This document shows positions 43,208-49,783 of a DNA stretch of 64,000 nucleotides, in pieces (positions within the stretch are counted from its first letter, which is position 1; each line of letters begins with the position of its first letter). Position numbers and translations under genes: made by a program. Location of the stretch: positions 4,201,001 to 4,265,000 of the forward strand of contig NZ_CP107913.1 in the NCBI RefSeq assembly GCF_036014115.1, in the 5' to 3' direction. The notes beneath the pieces are model-generated. The model was not told the DNA's origin, ran no database searches, and worked only from the letters and a program-made list of their open reading frames with translations. Source of the stretch: Streptomyces sp. NBC_00448. GTDB taxonomy: Bacteria > Actinomycetota > Actinomycetes > Streptomycetales > Streptomycetaceae.

Positions 43208-44169
43208 GCGACGTGCTCCAGTTCGGGTTCGGGCGCCGGGGTCGCGGTGTCGGCCGCGATCATCCGGAGATAGACGTCCTCCAGCGTGGGCCTGGTGACG
43301 GTCAGTCCCGGCAGGTCGTCGCTCCCCAGCCGGACCGCCCAGTCGAGCAGGACCCGCAAGGTGGCGGCCGGTGCGGCCGTGCCGATCCGGACCTGGCCCT
43401 CCGCCCGTCCGAGCGGTGCCGCGCCGGCCGGTGCGACGGCCGGCAGTTCGGCTCCGTGCAGGGCGCCCGCCGCGTGGAACTCGATGACGGCCTCGCCGTC
43501 GGCGCGCCCGCCGATGTCCGCAGGTGCGCCCTCTTCGGCGACCTTTCCGCGCAGCAGGATGGCGACCCGGTCGCAGAGCACCTCGACCTCGTCGAGGTAG
43601 TGGGTGGTGAGCATCAGCGTGGTGCCGTCCGCCGCCAGCGCCCGGATCAGGTCCCAGGTGACGCGCCGGGCCTGCGGGTCCAGGCCCGTGGTGGGTTCGT
43701 CGAGGAAGACCAGTTCGGGGCGTCCGACGATGCCGAGCGCGATGTCCAGGCGGCGCTGCTGGCCGCCGGAGAGCCGGCCGGTGCGTTCGTTCGCCTTCTC
43801 GCCGAGTCCCGTCCGCTCGATCACGCTGCCGACGGGCAAGGGGTCGGGGTACAGGGAGGCGAAGTGGGAGACGACCTCCTTGACGGTGAGCTGGTCGAAC
43901 GAGCCCATGTCCTGGGGGACGATGCCGATCCGGGCGCGCCACTGCGCCCCCGCGCCTGCGGGGTCCTGGCCGAGGACGCTGACCGACCCCGCGCTGCGGC
44001 TGCTGAAGCCCGTGAGGATCTCCTGCGTGGTGGTCTTCCCCGCGCCGTTCGGGCCGAGCAGACCGAAGATCTCGCCGCGTCCCACGTGGAGGTCGACCCC
44101 GTGCAGCACGGGTACGGCTCCGTAGGACTTGCGTAGTCCGGACACCCCGATCACTTCCGGTCCGGGCAT
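43204..44169 (-). CDS. ABC transporter ATPase (DrrA/CcmA type)
   Basis: This is a 321-residue ATPase with Walker A GPNGAGKTT, the signature LSGGQQRRLDIALGI, Walker B LVFLDEPTTGLD and the H-loop LTTHYLDE. It carries the C-terminal accessory domain of DrrA-like proteins (about residues 225-310), which is linked to drug or lantibiotic efflux. ATG at 44169 was chosen because GAGG lies eight bases upstream; GTG at 44178 is in frame. The gene follows precursor A with a small hairpin between them, and overlaps the permease. Confidence 0.92.
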   Translation of the reverse strand: MPGPEVIGVSGLRKSYGAVPVLHGVDLHVGRGEIFGLLGPNGAGKTTTQEILTGFSSRSAGSVSVLGQDPAGAGAQWRARIGIVPQDMGSFDQLTVKEVVSHFASLYPDPLPVGSVIERTGLGEKANERTGRLSGGQQRRLDIALGIVGRPELVFLDEPTTGLDPQARRVTWDLIRALAADGTTLMLTTHYLDEVEVLCDRVAILLRGKVAEEGAPADIGGRADGEAVIEFHAAGALHGAELPAVAPAGAAPLGRAEGQVRIGTAAPAATLRVLLDWAVRLGSDDLPGLTVTRPTLEDVYLRMIAADTATPAPEPELEHVA

Positions 44170-44232
44170 GGGTATCACCTCGAGGTTCCGCGGGTCTGCG
44201 CTGGCTGGTGCGGTGCGCGATCGAAGGCCGAA

Positions 44233-44256
44233 GGTGGAGAGCGCCGCGGCTCCACC
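44233..44256 (-). terminator. Hairpin between precursor A and the ABC genes
   Basis: GGTGGAG (44233-44239) and CTCCACC (44250-44256) pair perfectly with a 10-base loop, 22 bp after the precursor A stop. As with precursor B, it probably limits read-through or protects the precursor mRNA. Confidence 0.55.
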
Positions 44257-44278
44257 GGTCGCCGCGACGCCCTACCGG

Positions 44279-44641
44279 TCAGGTGCAGGTGCAGCAGGGG
44301 CAGCAGCAGCAGCAGTAGGTGTTGTCGCCGCCGGAGACCGCTTCCAGGTCGGCCTCCGACAGTTCGCGGTCCTCGATCTGGGGCGAGGCGGGCACCCTCA
44401 GCTCGTACACACCGGTCGCCTTGCCGGCGCCCCAGAGCGAGACCTGAGCCTCCAGGTCGGGATCGCCGCCGACATCCCGGACCACGTGCACCGTGGCATT
44501 CGCGGGCAGTTCCAGACCCTGTTCGGCCAGCGCGGTACGCGGGTCCGCCTGCAGCCGCGACACGTAGTCCTCGTTCGACCAGGCAGCTGTCAGCACCTTG
44601 GTGTAGGCACTGACAAATGCCGACCTTTCCCTGGGCTCCAT
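44279..44641 (-). CDS. NHLP-leader RiPP precursor A (core DNTYCCCCCPCCTCT)
   Basis: The 120-residue peptide has the same nitrile-hydratase-like 105-residue leader as precursor B, ending DLEAVSGG. The predicted 15-residue core, DNTYCCCCCPCCTCT, has eight Cys and three Thr. Compared with core B it has an extra residue near the start (NT against S), and Cys where B has Ser directly before Pro. ATG at 44641 was chosen because AAGGGG lies five bases upstream and the start then matches precursor B (MEPRERSAF). The gene is divergent from the ycaO gene and leads the ABC/lipoprotein operon. Confidence 0.93.
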   Translation of the reverse strand: MEPRERSAFVSAYTKVLTAAWSNEDYVSRLQADPRTALAEQGLELPANATVHVVRDVGGDPDLEAQVSLWGAGKATGVYELRVPASPQIEDRELSEADLEAVSGGDNTYCCCCCPCCTCT

Positions 44642-44696
44642 GAGCACCCCTTACTTGTCGATTTCGGTATCAAACCAGCTTCGGGTTGATGCAGAA

Positions 44697-44726
44697 ATCA
44701 TCCAGAGCTGACCCCCCGCAAGTCAA
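44697..44726 (-). promoter_or_regulatory. Promoter of precursor A
   Basis: On the minus strand TTGACT (44726-44721) and GATGAT (44702-44697) are separated by 18 bp, a good housekeeping-type promoter giving a leader of about 48 nt. TTCTGCA (44735-44741) and TGCAGAA (44690-44696) form an inverted pair that flanks it and could be a regulator site. Confidence 0.55.
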
Positions 44727-44825
44727 CTGCGCTCTTCTGCATTTCGACCCGATTCTTTTTGTGGCCTTCCCCGCACCCGCAGAACCTGCCACCTCGTACG
44801 GTTGCCGCAGCTCAGAGTGGTCTGA

Positions 44826-44863
44826 AGTAGGGGACCCGTAGGACTAGTAGGGGACCCCCCTAC
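44826..44863. promoter_or_regulatory. Repeat-rich control region of the divergent precursor A / ycaO promoters
   Basis: AGTAGGGGACCC is repeated at 44826-44837 and 44846-44857, exactly 20 bp apart on the same face of the helix. The second copy is part of the perfect dyad GTAGGGG-acc-CCCCTAC (44847-44863). A TACAGAT at 44861-44867 could be a -10 box for ycaO. The cluster's own LuxR-type regulator is the likely binder (inference). Confidence 0.55.
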
Positions 44864-44889
44864 AGATAAGAAGGCACCCCCGGCGGGGG

Positions 44890-44934
44890 GAAGTCGAGAG
44901 CACCGAAAAGATAGCCGACGGTCGTCTCGACTTC
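44890..44934 (+). other. Long inverted repeat in the ycaO mRNA leader
   Basis: GAAGTCGAGA (44890-44899) and TCTCGACTTC (44925-44934) are perfect 10-bp inverted copies separated by 25 bp, 67 bp before the ycaO start. It could fold in the 5' untranslated region or serve as an operator. Confidence 0.5.
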
Positions 44935-45000
44935 CTTGCTCTACCCATCCCGGCGGGTATTAAAGTGTTCGACCAAGTCGAATAATTTTTGGAGGTCGCG

Positions 45001-47274
45001 GTGGATCTGCCCCGCTTCAAGGCACACCTTGTCCCGCAGGCCGTCGGCTCGGACCGGGTCTTTCTCGTTTCGGAGGAAGGCCACTACCTGGTCCAGGGAA
45101 AGGCCGTGGCCGAGGTAGTGCCTTTCCTGGACGGAACCCACACGATCGCCGAGATAGCCCAGAAGCTCTCCGACCGATTCACGCTGGGTGAAGTCGTCTT
45201 CGCCATCAGCAAGTTCCAGCGGTTCAACCACCTCGCGGAGGGTCCGGTCGGGACCGACCGCGCCGCGGTGGCCGTCTGGGAGTCCCGGGGGGTGGACGCC
45301 GCCGAGGCCGCCCGGCGACTGGACGAGGCCCAGGTGGAGATCACCTCGGTGGGCGCGGTGGACGAGGCGGAGGTGGTGTCCGCGCTGCGGACCACCGGCA
45401 TCAAGGTGCGGCCGGTCACCGCCGCCAAGGCCGGTGCCGCCGCTCCCACCATGGTCGTCGTGCTCGCCGACGACTACTGCAACCCCGAACTCGAGGCCGT
45501 GGACGCCCGACTGCGCGAAGCCGGCGTCCCCTGGCTGCTGGCCAAGCCCAACGGCGCCGATGTCTGGACCGGCCCGTACATGGTGCCGGAGGTCACCGGA
45601 TGCTGGCGCTGCCTGGCCCAACGCCTCGACGGCAACCGGCAGGTGGAGGCGTACCTCAAGCGCAAGCGGGGCGACGACGCTCCGCTCCTCACCTCGCTTG
45701 CGGCCTCCCCCTGGTCGGTGGGGCTTTCCGCGCAGCTGGTCGCCAGCGCCGTGGCCAACATCATCGGGGCCGAGGCGTCCGACCACCAGGGCGTCCTGGT
45801 CTCGGTGCACGTCCCGACCATGCGCACCGAGCGCCACCAGCTGATCCGGCAGCCGCAGTGTCCCGGCTGCGGTGACCCCGCGGTCCTGCACATCGACCCC
45901 CGGATCGAACCGGTCGAGCAGACCGTGCAGTTCAGCGCGGACGGCGGGCACCGGACGATGCGCCCCGACGACACCTACAAGCGGCTGGAGAAGCACATCA
46001 GCCGGCTGACCGGCGCGGTCAGCTCGCTGCGGCTGCTCAACGACGTCGACAACGGCGTCACCTACAGCTACTCGGCCGGCCACAACTTCGCGATGCCCGG
46101 CGACAACCTGGCCATGCTGCGCCGCAACCTGCGCGGCCAGAGCGGCGGCAAGGGCCGCAGCGACATCCAGGCGCGCGTCAGCGGAGTGTGCGAGGCCATC
46201 GAGCGGTACTCGGGCGTGTGGCGCGGTGACCGCCGCACCCGCCGGGCCAGCTTCGACGCGCTCGGTCCCGACCTGGCGGTGCACGCCAACGACCTGCTGC
46301 AGTACTCCGAGGCGCAGTACGCCGGCCGGGAGGTGTGGAACCACACCGGCGCGGGCCGGCTGCACATCGTGCCGGACCCGTTCGACACCAGCCGCGAGAT
46401 CGAGTGGACGTCGGCCTGGTCGCTGACGCACGACCGGGAGCGCCTGGTGCCGGCGGGATACGCCTGGTTCGGCCACCCCGACCTGGTGGACAACTTCTAC
46501 TGCTTCAGCGACGGCAACGGCAACGCCGCCGGGAACACCCTGGAGGAGGCGATCCTGCAGGCGTTCTACGAGATCTCCGAGCGCGACGCGGTCGCCCTGT
46601 GGTGGTACAACCGGGTGCTGCGACCCGGCTTCGATCTCGACAGCCTGGGCGAGCCGTACATCGACACCCTGCGCGACTTCTACACCGGCATGAACCGCAG
46701 CCTCGAGGTGGTGGACATCACCACCGACCTCGGCATCCCCACCTTCGCCGCGGTCTCGCGCCGGACCGACCACCCGGTGGAGGACGTGCTCCTGGGCTTC
46801 GGGGCACACCTCGACGTGCGGATCGCCGTCCTGCGGGCCCTGACCGAGGTCAACCAGTTCCTTCCGGCGGTGATCAACCGCAACGCGGACGGTTCCACCG
46901 ACTACTGGGAGGACGACCCGGACACCCTCGCGTGGCTGAAGGAGGTGACGGTCGCCCAGGACCCGTGGGTCGCTCCGGCCGCGAACCTCACCCCCACGTC
47001 GGCCAGTACCTACGCCGGCCTGTTCTCCGGCGACCTGGCCAAGGACATCCGCAACGGTGTCGAGCGGGTCGAGAAGGCCGGCCTCGAAGTGATCGTCCTC
47101 GACCAGAGCCTGCCCGACCTGGAGTTGAAGGTCGCCAAGGTCATGGTCCCGGGCATGCGCCACTTCTGGCGCCGGCTGGCTCCGGGCCGACTCTACGACG
47201 TGCCGGTGAAGCTGGGCTGGCTGTCCGAGCCGACCGCCGAGGACCAGATGAACCCGCGCAGCGTCTTCTTCTGA
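45001..47274 (+). CDS. Fused leader-binding / E1-like and YcaO cyclodehydratase (azole formation)
   Basis: The 757-residue enzyme starts with a winged-helix leader-peptide-binding region (about 1-80: LPRFKAHLVPQAVGSDRVFL, AEIAQKLSDRF). An E1-like domain follows with a structural zinc site of two CxxC pairs, C201/C204 (TGCWRCL) and C287/C290 (QCPGCG). The YcaO domain (about 330-757) has the ATP-site motifs SGVCEAIERYSG, TLEEAILQAFYEISERDAVA and RALTEVNQF. It should use ATP to convert Cys, Ser or Thr of the cores to azolines. The C-terminus reads NPRSVFF in place of the Pro-rich PxPxP end found in many TOMM YcaO proteins. GTG at 45001 has GGAGG five bases upstream. Confidence 0.93.
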   Translation: MDLPRFKAHLVPQAVGSDRVFLVSEEGHYLVQGKAVAEVVPFLDGTHTIAEIAQKLSDRFTLGEVVFAISKFQRFNHLAEGPVGTDRAAVAVWESRGVDAAEAARRLDEAQVEITSVGAVDEAEVVSALRTTGIKVRPVTAAKAGAAAPTMVVVLADDYCNPELEAVDARLREAGVPWLLAKPNGADVWTGPYMVPEVTGCWRCLAQRLDGNRQVEAYLKRKRGDDAPLLTSLAASPWSVGLSAQLVASAVANIIGAEASDHQGVLVSVHVPTMRTERHQLIRQPQCPGCGDPAVLHIDPRIEPVEQTVQFSADGGHRTMRPDDTYKRLEKHISRLTGAVSSLRLLNDVDNGVTYSYSAGHNFAMPGDNLAMLRRNLRGQSGGKGRSDIQARVSGVCEAIERYSGVWRGDRRTRRASFDALGPDLAVHANDLLQYSEAQYAGREVWNHTGAGRLHIVPDPFDTSREIEWTSAWSLTHDRERLVPAGYAWFGHPDLVDNFYCFSDGNGNAAGNTLEEAILQAFYEISERDAVALWWYNRVLRPGFDLDSLGEPYIDTLRDFYTGMNRSLEVVDITTDLGIPTFAAVSRRTDHPVEDVLLGFGAHLDVRIAVLRALTEVNQFLPAVINRNADGSTDYWEDDPDTLAWLKEVTVAQDPWVAPAANLTPTSASTYAGLFSGDLAKDIRNGVERVEKAGLEVIVLDQSLPDLELKVAKVMVPGMRHFWRRLAPGRLYDVPVKLGWLSEPTAEDQMNPRSVFF

Positions 47275-47293
47275 TCGGCCGGTCCGTCGATCA

Positions 47294-47376
47294 GCCGGTC
47301 CGTTGATCCGTTGATCCGTCGGTCTCCCGGTCCGCCGGTCCGCCGCTCTGCCGGTCCGTTGATCCGTTGATCCGTC
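47294..47376 (+). repeat. Exact 27-bp direct repeat between ycaO and dehydrogenase genes
   Basis: A 27-bp unit is present at 47294-47320 and 47350-47376; each copy reads GCCGGTCCG followed by two TTGATCCG-type units and TC. The 29 bp between them hold more GGTCCGCC variants. It lies in the 207-bp spacer between ycaO and the dehydrogenase and may reflect slippage or a binding array. Confidence 0.75.
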
Positions 47377-47481
47377 TCTCATGCCGTCGTCCCGAGCGGA
47401 CCCCCGCCGGGGCGGCGGCCTGAACGTCATGGCCTTGCCCAGTGACAGGGCTTTCCCCACCGCAGTCTCCCTGGAGATGAC

Positions 47482-48984
47482 ATGACTGGTCCCGACGCTT
47501 CCGGCGTCATCAGCAACCACCCACCCGCACCCGGTCCGGTGCGGGTCGGTGAACTCCTGCGGCTCCACCCGGGCGCTCGGGTCGTCCCCGTCCCCAGCGG
47601 CGCGACCCAGATCTTCATCGGGCAGCGCGGCACCTCGCTGGGTGCCCTGTCACCGGGACTGGCGGCGGCCGTCGAACTGCTCGGCACCAAGCCGGTCGAC
47701 AACGACGAGCTGCTGGAGGTCGTCCGGAGCCACGAGGGCGAGCTCGGCATGCTCAAGACGCCCAAGCTGCTGCAGCGGCTGCGCGCGGGCGGCTGGCTCG
47801 CGGTCACCCTGGAGGCCGCGGGGAAGCCGCTGCTGACGTTCCGGCCGCTCGGCCCTGCCGTTCCGCCCGTCCTCAAGCACGACGGTGACCCGGCCGAGCT
47901 GCGGATGTCGCGCTTCGCCGTCCTGCGCGCCGAGGGCACCGGCATGGTGCTGGAGTCGCCGCTGGCACACGTCGCCGTCGAACTGCACGATCCCGCGCTC
48001 GCCGGGCTGCTGGCCTCGCTGCCCGCGCAGCAGGCCCCGGGGCAGGCTCCCCAGGACACCGAGGGCGCGCGGACCCATCTGCCGGCCCAGCCGGAAGTGG
48101 TCTCCGCGCTGCTGAGCGCCCTGGCCCGGCACGGCTTCCTGGTGCCGCGCAGCGGCGCCGCCGAGGAGGACTTCCGCTTCGCCCAGTGGTCGCCGCACGA
48201 GCTGTGGTTCCACAGCCGTACCCGCGTCGGACGCCACGACATGCCGTACGGCGGCACGTACTGGGCCAAGGGCACCGCCGAGCCGCTGCCCGCGGTCCGG
48301 CCGTCCTTCGAGGGCGTCTCGGTGGAGCTGCCCCGGGTGGACCTGGAGGCGTTGCGCGCGAGCGACCGGACCCTCACCGAGGTACTGGAGGACCGGCACT
48401 CGCTGCGGCTGCACGACAGCTCCTCGCCGCTCACCGCCGCGCAGTTGGGCGAGTTCCTGTACCGGAGCGCACGCAACCGGGCCCAGTACGACGACGGTTC
48501 CCAGCAACTCGGCGACCGGCCCTATCCGTCCGGCGGCCGGGCGTACGAGCTGGAGATCTATCCGCTGATCGACCAGGTGGACGGTGTGGCACCGGGCCTG
48601 TACCACTACGACCCCGAGGGGCACCGGCTGGAACTCGTCGCCGAGCCCGGGCCGGCGCTGACCCGCCTCACCGAGATGTCCCGCGCGACCGCGCAGATGT
48701 CCGCCGCCCCGCAGGTGACGCTGCTGATCACGGCGCGCTTCGGGCGGGTGATGTGGAAGTACTCCACGATGGGCTACGCCCTGGTGCTCAAGCACGTGGG
48801 GGTGCTGTACCAGGTGTTGTACAGCGTCGCCACCGCGATGGGGCTCGCGGGCTGCGGGCTCGGCGGCGGCGACTCCGACGCGTTCGCCGCCGCTTCCGGG
48901 GTGGCCTGGGAGAGCGAGTCGACCGTCGGCGAGTTCCTGCTCGGCAGCCGTGGAGAGGAGGGCGGCAGTGGAGTTCCGGCGTAA
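47482..48984 (+). CDS. SagB-type FMN-dependent azoline dehydrogenase
   Basis: The 500-residue protein has a poorly conserved N-terminal half (about 1-300) and a C-terminal nitroreductase-fold domain. FMN-contact regions include EDRHSLRLHDSSSPLT, DRPYPSGGRAYELEIYPLI and GLAGCGLGGGD. The catalytic Lys-Tyr pair known from McbC-type dehydrogenases is K426-Y427 in VMWKYSTMGYAL. It should oxidise azolines made by the YcaO enzyme to aromatic thiazoles or oxazoles. ATG at 47482 is preceded by GGAG at six bases. Its end overlaps the HlyD-like gene. Confidence 0.92.
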   Translation: MTGPDASGVISNHPPAPGPVRVGELLRLHPGARVVPVPSGATQIFIGQRGTSLGALSPGLAAAVELLGTKPVDNDELLEVVRSHEGELGMLKTPKLLQRLRAGGWLAVTLEAAGKPLLTFRPLGPAVPPVLKHDGDPAELRMSRFAVLRAEGTGMVLESPLAHVAVELHDPALAGLLASLPAQQAPGQAPQDTEGARTHLPAQPEVVSALLSALARHGFLVPRSGAAEEDFRFAQWSPHELWFHSRTRVGRHDMPYGGTYWAKGTAEPLPAVRPSFEGVSVELPRVDLEALRASDRTLTEVLEDRHSLRLHDSSSPLTAAQLGEFLYRSARNRAQYDDGSQQLGDRPYPSGGRAYELEIYPLIDQVDGVAPGLYHYDPEGHRLELVAEPGPALTRLTEMSRATAQMSAAPQVTLLITARFGRVMWKYSTMGYALVLKHVGVLYQVLYSVATAMGLAGCGLGGGDSDAFAAASGVAWESESTVGEFLLGSRGEEGGSGVPA

Positions 48985-49783
48985 GGCACTGGAGAACCTG
49001 CGCGCACCCGACGACCTGGACAGCCCCGTGCGCCTGGCCCGGCCGCGGGCCTGGGCGGTGCTGGCACTCGTGGCGGTGCTCATCGCGGGCGGCCTGGTGT
49101 GGTCCTTCAACGGCTCCCTGGCCCGCAACGTGAACATACCGGGCATCCTCACGCACCCGCTGGGGGTCTCCAAGGTCGAGAGTCCGCAGAGCGGACTGGT
49201 CTCCGACGTCTTCGCCCAGACCGGGAACCCGGTGACCAAGGGGGCTCCGGTGCTGTCGCTGGTCGACGCGCACGGTGCCACCCAGATCGTCCGGGCCCCC
49301 TTCTCCGGCCGGACGATCGCCCTGCTGGTCGACAACGGGCAGTACGTCAACGCGGGCGCGACGTTCATGACGGTGGAGCGCACCGACAGCAAGAACGACC
49401 GGCTGGTGGCCGTCCTGTTCGCCCCCGCGGACAAGGCGGGCCAGCTGCAGATCGGCGACGACGTGGACATGGACGTGTCGTCGGCTCCCGCCCAGGCGTT
49501 CGGCCTGATGCGCGGCCATGTCACCGCCGTGGACGCGTTCCCGCAGACCGAGCAGCAGGTGCTGGACTTCCTGGGCGGGAACCAGCTGCTGTCCAACCAA
49601 CTCCTGAAAAAGGGCGGTCCGGTCCGCATCACCGTCGACCTGGAAACCGACTCCAAGGTCTCCAGCGGCTACCGCTGGACCTCGGCTTCGGGCCCTCCGT
49701 TCCGGATCAACTCGTGGACCCAGGTGACCGGTTACGGCCGGCTGCCCGGTGAGCGTCCCATCGATTGGCTGTTGCCGAAATGA
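48968..49783 (+). CDS. HlyD-like membrane fusion protein of the NHLP export system
   Basis: The 271-residue protein has one N-terminal transmembrane helix (RAWAVLALVAVLIAGGLVWS). A biotinyl-lipoyl-like hairpin region follows (VESPQSGLVSDVFAQTGNPV, APFSGRTIALLVDNGQYV), then a beta-barrel domain. It is shorter than Gram-negative HlyD proteins, as expected for adaptors of RiPP exporters in Gram-positive bacteria. GTG at 48968 lies inside the end of the dehydrogenase gene with GGAGG six bases upstream, and its stop overlaps the exporter start (ATGA), so all are co-translated. Confidence 0.88.
   Translation: MEFRRKALENLRAPDDLDSPVRLARPRAWAVLALVAVLIAGGLVWSFNGSLARNVNIPGILTHPLGVSKVESPQSGLVSDVFAQTGNPVTKGAPVLSLVDAHGATQIVRAPFSGRTIALLVDNGQYVNAGATFMTVERTDSKNDRLVAVLFAPADKAGQLQIGDDVDMDVSSAPAQAFGLMRGHVTAVDAFPQTEQQVLDFLGGNQLLSNQLLKKGGPVRITVDLETDSKVSSGYRWTSASGPPFRINSWTQVTGYGRLPGERPIDWLLPK

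Noticed and set aside
40853..44641. Poly-Cys peptides read as metallothioneins or zinc-binding proteins
   Set aside because: The nitrile-hydratase-like leader, GG cleavage site and surrounding YcaO, dehydrogenase and C39 exporter genes identify RiPP precursors.
47294..47376. Repeats considered as a CRISPR array
   Set aside because: Only two copies, spacer made of the same motif, and no cas genes nearby.
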